From Bradyrhizobium sp. AZCC 2262 (GTDB lineage: Bacteria; Pseudomonadota; Alphaproteobacteria; Rhizobiales; Xanthobacteraceae), in the NCBI RefSeq assembly GCF_036924535.1, contig NZ_JAZHRT010000001.1:7130001-7194000 (forward strand): DNA of 64,000 bases, in the 5' to 3' direction. A program made the translations under genes and the position numbers. Within the stretch, counting starts at the first letter, position 1. Each line of letters starts with the position of its first letter. This document shows, piece by piece, positions 53,667 to 64,000 of this stretch. The notes under the pieces are model-generated. The model was given only the letters and a program-made list of their open reading frames with translations, was not told the origin of the DNA and ran no database searches.

Positions 53667-54215
53667 TTACTTCGCCGCTGTCGGCAGCGGAGCCGGATGT
53701 TCCGAAAGCGAGTTCAGATAGGCGATCACGTCGGCGCGCTCGCTGTCCTTCTGAATGCCGGCGAATCCCATCGCCGTACCCGGAATGAAGCCCTTGGGGT
53801 TGGCGATGAACTTGTTGAGATCGTCAAAGGTCCAGGTGCCGCCCTTGCCCTTCATGGCAGCGGAGAAATTGAAGCCACGGCCTTCGCCGCGCTTCTCGTT
53901 GACGATGCCATAGAGGTTCGGACCGACGCGGTTCGGGCCGCCCTTCTCGAACGTGTGGCAGGCCGCGCACTTCTTGGCGGCGGCTGTGCCCTTCTCGACG
54001 GAGGCGGTCTGCAAAAGTTTCTCGATCGGCTCGGAGGGAGCAGCGGCTTCCTTGGCGCCGCCGTGAGAGGTGTCTTCCTTCACGGCGATCTCGAAGCCGG
54101 GCTTCTCCAGCGGCTTGGGCGTGAAAATCGCATGAGCGGCAAAGCTCGTCACCAGAACGAGAATGCAGGTGCCGAGGAGAGCACCGATGATCTTGTTGAG
54201 TTCGAAGGAGTCCAT
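53667..54215 (-). CDS. cycM: CycM, membrane-anchored cytochrome c
   Basis: A 182-residue class I cytochrome c held by an uncleaved N-terminal helix ([20 protein letters not shown], ~8-27). The haem motif is CAACH at 83-87 and the axial Met is 149 in PGTAMGFAG. CycM of Bradyrhizobium carries electrons from the bc1 complex to aa3-type oxidase in aerobic respiration; the length, the MDSFELNKI start and the anchor match that protein. ATG 54215 is the family start. Divergent from kdsB. Confidence 0.93.
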   Translation of the reverse strand: MDSFELNKIIGALLGTCILVLVTSFAAHAIFTPKPLEKPGFEIAVKEDTSHGGAKEAAAPSEPIEKLLQTASVEKGTAAAKKCAACHTFEKGGPNRVGPNLYGIVNEKRGEGRGFNFSAAMKGKGGTWTFDDLNKFIANPKGFIPGTAMGFAGIQKDSERADVIAYLNSLSEHPAPLPTAAK

Positions 54216-54426
54216 AGTTGGGTCAGGCTCCAGGCCGGGAAGGTCGACTGAAGGCCGGCAAAACGGCCGCGAATGCGCGTCAGGAATCAGCCTTTCGCGC
54301 CGCACCCTCAGCAGGGTTGAGATATCGGTTTGCCCGGGCTCTGGCAACCCGTATAAACGCCCCGACTTTCCACCGATCCCCCATTATTTCCGGCCTGTTT
54401 TTGCTGGCCGGCTGACCTCGTTCCGG

Positions 54427-55167
54427 ATGACCGAAACCCGAATTCTAGTGCTGATTCCCGCCCGCATGGCGGCGACCCGCCTGCCCGGCAAGCCGCTCCT
54501 CGATATCGGCGGCCTGCCGATGATCGTCCACGTGCTGCGCCGGGCCGAGGAGGCCAAAATCGGCCGGGTGGCGGTCGCCACCGACACGCCCGAGATCGCG
54601 GCCGCCGTGAAGGCCGCCGGCGGCGAGGTGGTGATGACCCGTGCCGATCATCCCTCCGGCTCCGACCGGATCCATGAGGCCATGCGGACGATCGATCCCG
54701 ACGGCCGGGCCGAGATTGTGGTCAACCTGCAGGGCGACTTTCCCACGATCGCGCCGGACACGATCCGCGCCGCGCTTCCCCCGCTCGACGACCCCGCCGT
54801 CGACATTGCGACGCTGGCCTCGCAGATACATACCGAGGAAGAGGACCAGGCCCCCAGCGTGGTGAAGGCGGTCGGCTCGCCAATCGGCCCGAACCGGCTT
54901 CGTGCGCTCTACTTCACCCGCGCCACGGCGCCCCATGGCGACGGCCCCCGCTACCATCACATCGGCCTCTACGCCTATCGCCGCGCCGCGCTGGAACGGT
55001 TCGTGGCGCTGCCGCCGTCTCCGCTGGAGCAGCAGGAGAGGCTCGAGCAACTGCGCGCGCTGGAGGCCGGGATGCGGATCGACATCACCCTCGTCGACAG
55101 CGTGCCGCGCGGCGTCGACACCCCTGCCGACCTTGAAACCGCCCGCCGCATACTGGCAAAAGCCTGA
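54427..55167 (+). CDS. kdsB: KdsB, CMP-KDO synthetase
   Basis: 3-deoxy-manno-octulosonate cytidylyltransferase (246 residues), activating KDO with CTP for lipopolysaccharide core synthesis. Motifs: [20 protein letters not shown] at the N terminus, [32 protein letters not shown] and [20 protein letters not shown] followed by [14 protein letters not shown]. The ATG 54427 is the family start. pheA follows after 21 bases. Confidence 0.95.
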   Translation: MTETRILVLIPARMAATRLPGKPLLDIGGLPMIVHVLRRAEEAKIGRVAVATDTPEIAAAVKAAGGEVVMTRADHPSGSDRIHEAMRTIDPDGRAEIVVNLQGDFPTIAPDTIRAALPPLDDPAVDIATLASQIHTEEEDQAPSVVKAVGSPIGPNRLRALYFTRATAPHGDGPRYHHIGLYAYRRAALERFVALPPSPLEQQERLEQLRALEAGMRIDITLVDSVPRGVDTPADLETARRILAKA

Positions 55168-55188
55168 GCCGCTGCTAAAAGGCCCCGC

Positions 55189-56040
55189 ATGACCAAAAAG
55201 CTCAAAATCGCATTCCAGGGCGAGCCTGGCGCGAATTCCCATATCGCGATCGTCGAGGCGTACCCGGACGCCGAGCCGGTTCCCTGCGACACCTTCGAGG
55301 ACGCGCTGGCCGCGATCTCCTCCGGCGAGGCCGATCTCGGCATGATCCCGATCGAGAATTCGGTCGCTGGCCGGGTCGCCGATATCCACCATTTGCTGCC
55401 GGCGTCCGGCCTGTTCATCGTCGGCGAATGGTTTCTGCCGATCCGCCATCAGTTGATGGCGCCGAAGGGTGCAAAACTCTCCGACATCAAGACGGTGGAG
55501 AGCCACGTCCACGCGCTCGGCCAGTGCCGCCGCATCATCCGCAAGCTCGGCATCAAGCCGATCGTCGCGGCCGATACCGCCGGCAGCGCGCGGGACGTTT
55601 CCGAACGCAAGGACAAGAGCGTTGCCGCGATCGCGTCGCGGCTGGCGGCCGATATCTACGGCCTCGATATCCTCGCTGAGGACGTCGAGGACGAGGCCCA
55701 CAACACCACGCGCTTTGTCGTGCTGGCGCGCGAGGCCAATTGGGCCAGGCAAAACTCTGGTCCGCTGGTCACCACTTTTGTTTTCCGGGTGCGCAATTTG
55801 CCCGCCGCGCTCTACAAGGCGCTCGGCGGCTTTGCCACCAATGGCGTCAACATGACGAAATTGGAAAGCTACATGGTCGACGGCGAATTCTCCGCCACGC
55901 AATTCTATGCCGACGTCGACGGCCATCCCGAGGACAAGGGTCTCGCCTTCGCGCTGGAAGAACTGAAGTTCTTCTCGCGCGAATTCCGCATCGTCGGCGT
56001 CTATCCCGGCCACCCGTTCCGGGAGACGTTCAGCGAGTAG
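55189..56040 (+). CDS. pheA: Prephenate dehydratase (monofunctional)
   Basis: Converts prephenate to phenylpyruvate in phenylalanine synthesis. A 283-residue protein with no chorismate mutase domain. The catalytic domain has IAFQGEPGANSHIAI, MIPIENSVAGRVADIHHLL and the Thr-rich catalytic motif NTTRFVVLARE. An ACT regulatory domain follows (TTFVFRVRNLPAALYKALGG, GVNMTKLESYMVDG); the ESRP of many bacteria is ESYM here, as is usual in alphaproteobacteria. Likely co-transcribed with kdsB. Confidence 0.95.
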   Translation: MTKKLKIAFQGEPGANSHIAIVEAYPDAEPVPCDTFEDALAAISSGEADLGMIPIENSVAGRVADIHHLLPASGLFIVGEWFLPIRHQLMAPKGAKLSDIKTVESHVHALGQCRRIIRKLGIKPIVAADTAGSARDVSERKDKSVAAIASRLAADIYGLDILAEDVEDEAHNTTRFVVLAREANWARQNSGPLVTTFVFRVRNLPAALYKALGGFATNGVNMTKLESYMVDGEFSATQFYADVDGHPEDKGLAFALEELKFFSREFRIVGVYPGHPFRETFSE

Positions 56041-56058
56041 GCGGATTGAGGTGGTTCT

Positions 56059-56176
56059 GTCGTCCCTGCGAAAGCAGGGACCCATAGCCACCGAACGCAA
56101 TTGGGTTAAAAGGCGTCAGCCACACTGCCTCATCGATAGATCACGCGGTATGGGTCCCTGCGTTCGCAGGGACGAC
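56059..56176. repeat. Inverted copy of the GTCGTCCCTGCG repeat
   Basis: A 118-base element, the reverse complement of the copy at 8941-9058: the core ATAGATCACGCGGTATGGGT corresponds to ACCCATACCGCGTGATCTAT there. The terminal hairpins (CCCTGCGAAAGCAGGG and CCCTGCGTTCGCAGGG) are perfect. It lies between convergent pheA and LLM genes. Confidence 0.88.
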
Positions 56177-56181
56177 ACTGT

Positions 56182-57201
56182 TTATGCCGCCGCCTTCTTG
56201 CCCAGACCAAACGCATCCGCGAGCAGGCTGTACGATTTCTTCCGCGCCTCGTGGTCGTACACCGCCGTGATGATCATCAACTCATCAGGCTGGCTCGCCG
56301 CAATCATCGGCTGCAGCTTCGACAGGATCGTCGCGGGGCTGCCGACGAACAGCCGCGAACGGTTGCGCGCGACGGAAGCGCGCTCGGCGTCGCTGTAGTT
56401 ATAGGCCAGTGCTTCCTCGACACTCGGCAACGGCAGATATTGCCCGCGATCGCGGCGCAGGCGGTTGAGGTCCATCGAGGACGCCAGATTTTCGGCTTCC
56501 GCATCGGTTTCGGCGGCGACCGCTGCGACGGCGAGGATGCCGTGCGGGCCTTCCCGCCAACCGGACGGCTTGAAGTGGCTGCGGTAGTTCGTCATCGCCG
56601 CGACCGCGTCATAGGACGCAAAATGATGCGCGAACGCAAAACCCATGCCGACTTGCGCCGCCAACTCCGAACTATAATCGCTCGAGCCGAGCAGCCAGAT
56701 CGGCGGCAGCGGCGTGTCGTCTGGCATTGCCACCACATTGTTGTAGGGGTGGCCGGCCGGGAAATCGCGGGTCTCCCACAACACCAGTTCACTCAGCCGT
56801 TCGAGAAAATCGTCACCCTCGCGGCGATCGAGCCGGCTGCGCAGCGCATGCGCCGTCGCCCCGTCGGTGCCGGGCGCACGGCCGAGTCCGAGATCGATGC
56901 GGCCGGGAAACAGCGCCTCCAGCATCTTGAAGCGCTCGGCCACGACCAGCGGCGCGTGGTTGGGCAGCATCACGCCGCCGGAGCCGACGCGGATATTCTT
57001 GGTCACCGCGGCGATCTGCCCGATCATCAGGTCGGGCGCCGGGCTCGCCACCGAGGCCAGGTTGTGGTGCTCGGCGAGCCAGTACCTGATATAGCCGAGC
57101 CCATCGACATGGCGCGCCAGATCGATGCTGTTCTGCAGCGCGTGGGCCGGGCGGGTGCCTGTGGTAACGACGGAGAGGTCGAGGACGGAAAGCGGGATCA
57201 T
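56182..57201 (-). CDS. LLM class flavin-dependent oxidoreductase (luciferase-like)
   Basis: A 339-residue TIM-barrel protein of the luciferase-like monooxygenase superfamily, MsnO8-type group. MIPLSVLDLSVVTTGTRPAH at the N terminus, RYWLAEHHNLASVASPAPDL and GSGGVMLPNHAPLVVAERF are the group marks; LGLGRAPGTDGATA contributes to the flavin phosphate site. Needs reduced FMN or F420 supplied by another enzyme. The substrate cannot be predicted. It stands alone, converging on pheA. Confidence 0.9.
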   Translation of the reverse strand: MIPLSVLDLSVVTTGTRPAHALQNSIDLARHVDGLGYIRYWLAEHHNLASVASPAPDLMIGQIAAVTKNIRVGSGGVMLPNHAPLVVAERFKMLEALFPGRIDLGLGRAPGTDGATAHALRSRLDRREGDDFLERLSELVLWETRDFPAGHPYNNVVAMPDDTPLPPIWLLGSSDYSSELAAQVGMGFAFAHHFASYDAVAAMTNYRSHFKPSGWREGPHGILAVAAVAAETDAEAENLASSMDLNRLRRDRGQYLPLPSVEEALAYNYSDAERASVARNRSRLFVGSPATILSKLQPMIAASQPDELMIITAVYDHEARKKSYSLLADAFGLGKKAAA

Positions 57202-57586
57202 GGCGCTAAACTAGTGCGGCAAGCGAGGGCGACAAAGGCCCGGCCGGCGCAGATCAGGCCCGCGCTTGTGTGGAAAGGAAGTGTCGCACCGCAGACCATG
57301 AGTGGGACGAAATGTGACAAATTCGATAAGATACACCATTACCCACGATCATTGATGGGGGACATAAGCAGCGCCGTTTCTTAATTCCATTGTTTTTACT
57401 ATATAAATATGCATCGAGGTTCTGCCCACCGCACCCCTTACAATATCCTCATTTCGTATATTTGTTGATATTATTGGGCTATTTCCCATGATGGATGGGC
57501 TGTTTGGTTGGTCCCATTTGGCCTATTTTAGCTGCTCGCCGCTAGGCCTGATGCCCGCCCATCCTTCTGGAGCCCTGTGAAGTGCC
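57202..57586. other. AT-rich divergent region upstream of metF
   Basis: No gene is supported. From ~57300 to 57520 the composition is clearly richer in A and T than the surroundings. TTCTTA, 16 bases, TATATA at ~57378-57405 could be a weak promoter for metF. I looked for SAM-type or cobalamin riboswitch signatures and saw none. The usual regulator-methyltransferase gene that often precedes metF in related bacteria is absent. Confidence 0.4.
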
Positions 57587-58501
57587 ATGACCGAGATTAC
57601 GCCCTCCGCTTTCGACGGCCATCGCGCGCTGCATTCGCCAAAAATCTCCTTCGAGTTCTTTCCGCCCAAGACGGAAGAGATGGAGCGGAGCCTGTGGGAG
57701 ACCATCAACCGGCTGGCACCGCTGACGCCGAATTTCGTGTCCGTGACCTATGGCGCCGGGGGATCGACCCGGGAACGCACCCATTCGACCATCGCCCGCA
57801 TCCTGAAAGAGACCCGCCTGACGCCCGCCGCGCATTTGACCTGCGTCGGCGCGCCGAAGGGCGAGATCGACGACGTGGTGGCGCGCTATCACGAGATTGG
57901 CGTCCGCCACATCGTGGCGCTGCGCGGCGATCCGACCACCGGTATCGGCACTGCCTATCATGCCCACCCGGACGGCTATCAGAGTTCACCCGACCTGGTC
58001 GAAGGCATCAAGAAGCGCTATCCCGATATCGAAATCTCGGTTTCCGCCTATCCCGAAAAACATCCGGAGAGCCCGACCATCGATACCGATATCGACACGC
58101 TGAAGGCCAAGGTCGACGCCGGCGCGGCGCGGGCGATCACGCAGGTGTTCTTCGATAACGACCTCTACTTCCGCTACCTGGATCGCGTCCGCGCCCGCGG
58201 CATCGAAATTCCGGTCGTGCCCGGCATCATGCCGATGCACAATTTCAAGCAAGCGCGGAGTTTCGTGACACGCGCGGGCACCACGGTGCCGACTTGGCTG
58301 GCGGACAAGTTCGAAGGCCTCGACGACGACGCCGAGACGCGCAAGCTGGTTGCCGCGACCGTCGCGGCCGGCCAGGTGCAAAAGCTCGCCAAGCACGGCG
58401 TCGATACCTTTCACTTCTACACCATGAACCGCGCGGACCTCGTGTTCGCGATCAGCCATTTGCTGGGCATTCGCCCCAATGGCGCGCAGAAAGCCGCCTG
58501 A
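57587..58501 (+). CDS. metF: 5,10-methylenetetrahydrofolate reductase
   Basis: A 304-residue FAD-dependent TIM-barrel enzyme that makes 5-methyl-THF for methionine synthesis. Motifs: [15 protein letters not shown] (catalytic Glu region), [28 protein letters not shown], and [20 protein letters not shown] lies upstream of ATG 57587. Four bases separate its stop from metH, which uses its product. Confidence 0.95.
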   Translation: MTEITPSAFDGHRALHSPKISFEFFPPKTEEMERSLWETINRLAPLTPNFVSVTYGAGGSTRERTHSTIARILKETRLTPAAHLTCVGAPKGEIDDVVARYHEIGVRHIVALRGDPTTGIGTAYHAHPDGYQSSPDLVEGIKKRYPDIEISVSAYPEKHPESPTIDTDIDTLKAKVDAGAARAITQVFFDNDLYFRYLDRVRARGIEIPVVPGIMPMHNFKQARSFVTRAGTTVPTWLADKFEGLDDDAETRKLVAATVAAGQVQKLAKHGVDTFHFYTMNRADLVFAISHLLGIRPNGAQKAA

Positions 58502-58505
58502 TCCG

Positions 58506-62357
<3,852 letters not shown>

Positions 62358-62365
62358 TAGCTACT

Positions 62366-62515
62366 TTCTTCCCTTCTCCCCTTGTGGGAGAAGGTGGCGC
62401 GGACGAAGTCCGTGCCGGATGAGGGGTCTCTATCCGCGGAAAGAACCCCTCACCCGTCTCAATCGTGCTTCGCACGATTGATCCACCCTCTCCCACAAGG
62501 GGAGAGGGGAAGAAA
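62366..62515. repeat. Palindromic repeat TTCTCCCCTTGTGGGAGAAGG...
   Basis: The 150-base element has arms CTTCCCTTCTCCCCTTGTGG and CCACAAGGGGAGAGGGGAAG, an inner pair GAGGGGT/ACCCCTC and a central AATCGTGCTTCGCACGATT hairpin. It fills the metH-GST gap. A half-like palindrome of the same kind is at 13388-13410. Confidence 0.82.
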
Positions 62516-62528
62516 CGTGGAGCCTCCC

Positions 62529-63203
62529 ATGAAATTCTTCTCTTTCTGGCGATCGCTGGCGAGTTTTCGCGTGCGCATCGCGCTCAATCTGAAAAACGTC
62601 GCGGCCGATGTCGTGTTCGTCGACCTCGATGCCAACGCGCATCGCGATCCCGAATACCGCAAGATCAATCCGCAGATGGTGCTGCCGGCGCTGGTCGAGG
62701 ATGACGGGACCACGCTGTTCCAGTCGCTCGCCATCCTCGAATATCTCGACGAGAAATACCCCTCCCCGCCGCTGCTGCCCGCCGACATCAACGGCCGCGC
62801 CCGCGTCCGCGCGCTGGCGCTGATGGTGGCCTGCGAGGGCCATCCGCTGCTGACGCCGCGGGTGCGGCGCTATCTCGACCACGAACTCAATCTGCGCGAC
62901 ACGCAGCAGGCGGCATGGCGGCGGCACTGGACCGTCGAAACGCTGGCCGCGCTGGAAGGGCATCTGGCCGACAACAAGGGCACCGGAAAATTCTGCCATG
63001 GCGATACGCCGACGCTGGCCGATATCTGCATGGTGGGACACGTCACCGTCGCGGTGATGCAGCAGATCGATTTGAAGATCTATCCCACCGTGAAGCGCAT
63101 CTTTGACACGGCAATGGCGCTGCCGGAATTCGCCAAAGCGCATCCGCTGGCGCAGCCGGACACGCCGGAGGCGATGCGGGTGAAGGCCGGAAAGCCAGGC
63201 TGA
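62529..63203 (+). CDS. maiA: Zeta-class glutathione S-transferase, probable maleylacetoacetate isomerase
   Basis: A 224-residue GST. The N-terminal thioredoxin fold has WRSLASFRVRIALNLK, close to the zeta-class S-x-x-S-x-R-V-R-I-A-L signature, and NPQMVLPALVEDDGTTLFQS followed by LAILEYLDEKYP, the GSH-binding Gln-Ser. The helical domain has GDTPTLADICMVGHVTVAVM. Maleylacetoacetate isomerase acts in tyrosine and aromatic-acid breakdown, but no other gene of that route is near, so the exact substrate is inferred from signature only. Confidence 0.8.
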   Translation: MKFFSFWRSLASFRVRIALNLKNVAADVVFVDLDANAHRDPEYRKINPQMVLPALVEDDGTTLFQSLAILEYLDEKYPSPPLLPADINGRARVRALALMVACEGHPLLTPRVRRYLDHELNLRDTQQAAWRRHWTVETLAALEGHLADNKGTGKFCHGDTPTLADICMVGHVTVAVMQQIDLKIYPTVKRIFDTAMALPEFAKAHPLAQPDTPEAMRVKAGKPG

Positions 63204-63239
63204 CCACCCGGCGGCGCGACTCCCCGGACGCGCCGCACC

Positions 63240-63300
63240 CGGCCTGAAAAAATCGCGAAAACAACCCCATGCAAAGTAGGATTGGGCCTGCGGCTCACGC
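63240..63300. repeat. Possible dispersed repeat containing AAAACAACCCCATGCAAAGTAG
   Basis: The stretch with 'gaaaacaaccccatgcaaag' between the two GST genes resembles an intergenic element frequent in Bradyrhizobium, from general knowledge. No second copy was found in this window, so support is weak. Confidence 0.3.
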
Positions 63301-63371
63301 CCGCGCGAGCGCAGCGGTCGCAGCAAGACGAAAAGGCTCCGCAGTCGTGGCCCGGCCCGACCCCGCCGAGC

Positions 63372-64000
63372 TCAATCGCCGCTTGGCGGCGCCAGCGGCT
63401 GCACGATTTCCTTGAACGGCGGCAGCGCCTCGCAACGCTCGGAATGCGCCTTCAGCGCGGAATAGCGCGCGTCGAACAGCGCGGGATGCGCTTCGCCGGT
63501 GAAGCGCAGCACGCAGGCGACGGCGATATCGGCGTGGCCGATGTTTTCGCCGGACCAATACGGCGTCTTGATTGCCGCGCGCTCCTTTTCCAGCAGCTCC
63601 AGCACGCCCGCGATCTGCGACTTGCAGCGCTCGACCCACAGATCGAGCTGCTTCTCTTTGCGCAGCACGCGTTCGTACAGCAGGCTGACGCCCTTGTCGC
63701 CGAGCCCCATCGCCAGCGCGCAGATCCGCAAGTGCCGCCGCCGCGTCTCGCCGCTCCGCGCGATCATCGCCTTGTCGGGACCGACGAGGTCGTCGAGATA
63801 ATCCAGGATCATGGCGCTCTCGATCAGCGCCTCGCCGTCATCGAGCACCAGCGTCGGCACCCGCCGCAGCGGATTATACGGCGCGATCTTGTCGGCATCG
63901 CCGAAGGTCGACCACGGCTTGTGCTCGAAAGCTATGCCATAGAACCGCATCGCGATGGCGACGCGGCGGACAAAGGGAGAGTCGAATTGGCCGATCAGGA
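63372..64000 (-). CDS. Glutathione S-transferase, 5' end cut by window edge
   Basis: Reading the minus strand from the window end gives LIGQFDSPFVRRVAIAMRFY, then GIAFEHKPWSTFG, the usual start of a GST thioredoxin domain with Ser as likely catalytic residue; only one to three codons are missing. The GSH site follows at RRVPTLVLDDGEALIESAMI. The helical C-terminal domain has GHADIAVACVLRF. Visible product ~208 residues. An internal ATG at 63950 would lose the catalytic segment and is not the true start. Function beyond GSH transfer is unknown. Confidence 0.88.
   Translation of the reverse strand, partial: LIGQFDSPFVRRVAIAMRFYGIAFEHKPWSTFGDADKIAPYNPLRRVPTLVLDDGEALIESAMILDYLDDLVGPDKAMIARSGETRRRHLRICALAMGLGDKGVSLLYERVLRKEKQLDLWVERCKSQIAGVLELLEKERAAIKTPYWSGENIGHADIAVACVLRFTGEAHPALFDARYSALKAHSERCEALPPFKEIVQPLAPPSGD

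Noticed and set aside
54445..56100. A 551-codon minus-strand frame across kdsB and pheA
   Set aside because: Both plus-strand genes are unmistakable; the minus frame has no recognisable domain.
57202..57586. SAM-II, SAH or cobalamin riboswitch before metF-metH
   Set aside because: No conserved core of any of these was found in the region.

Overview
The window reads as chromosomal DNA of a Bradyrhizobium-type alphaproteobacterium (Nitrobacteraceae). The grounds are GC-rich codon use, a PhyR-NepR-EcfG stress module, a CycM-type membrane cytochrome c, a Tad/Cpa pilus locus in alphaproteobacterial order, and intergenic spaces filled with palindromic dispersed repeats of the kind common in this lineage. 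I see no rRNA, tRNA, CRISPR array, insertion sequence, phage or plasmid gene. Gene identity rests on reading translated motifs; no database search was run.

Layout. 1-482 is repeat-derived. 483-3481 (minus) holds a small secreted protein, a frameshifted DsbA-like isomerase, a short hypothetical protein and an MFS transporter. 3617-3870 carries two nearly identical minus-strand intrinsic terminators that bracket a structured, apparently non-coding segment. 3896-8007 is the general stress response: phyR (minus), divergent nepR-ecfG (plus), a 27-residue membrane peptide and a CHASE-type sensor kinase with a degenerate ATP-binding region. 8280-20930 (all minus) is a 12.6-kb nitrogen block, urtABCDE-ureDAB-(secreted protein)-ureC-(two small monooxygenase-like genes)-ureEFG. 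It has a well-spaced sigma-54 promoter in front of urtA. Urea is imported by Urt and hydrolysed by nickel urease, which UreDEFG mature.

21493-23788 (plus) is a cold-adaptation trio, rhlE-infA-cspA, with a long structured rhlE leader. 24124-43275 is a Tad pilus locus in two parts. The first part has a vWA/TadG-like gene, two TadE/TadF-like genes and a stand-alone CpaC N-domain protein. The second has flp, cpaA, cpaB, cpaC, cpaD, cpaE, cpaF, tadB, tadC and tadD. Between them sits a four-gene minus-strand operon: two near-duplicate fatty-acid-hydroxylase/sterol-desaturase proteins flanking a polytopic membrane protein and an acyltransferase. I consider this the least-explained system in the window.

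43411-53455 pairs an M17 aminopeptidase and an NlpC/P60 hydrolase (plus) with a converging YejABEF-type peptide importer that has two tandem binding proteins; peptidoglycan-peptide recycling is a reasonable reading. 53667-64000 is housekeeping: cycM, kdsB, pheA, an LLM flavin oxidoreductase, metF-metH, a maleylacetoacetate-isomerase-type GST and a second GST cut by the window edge.
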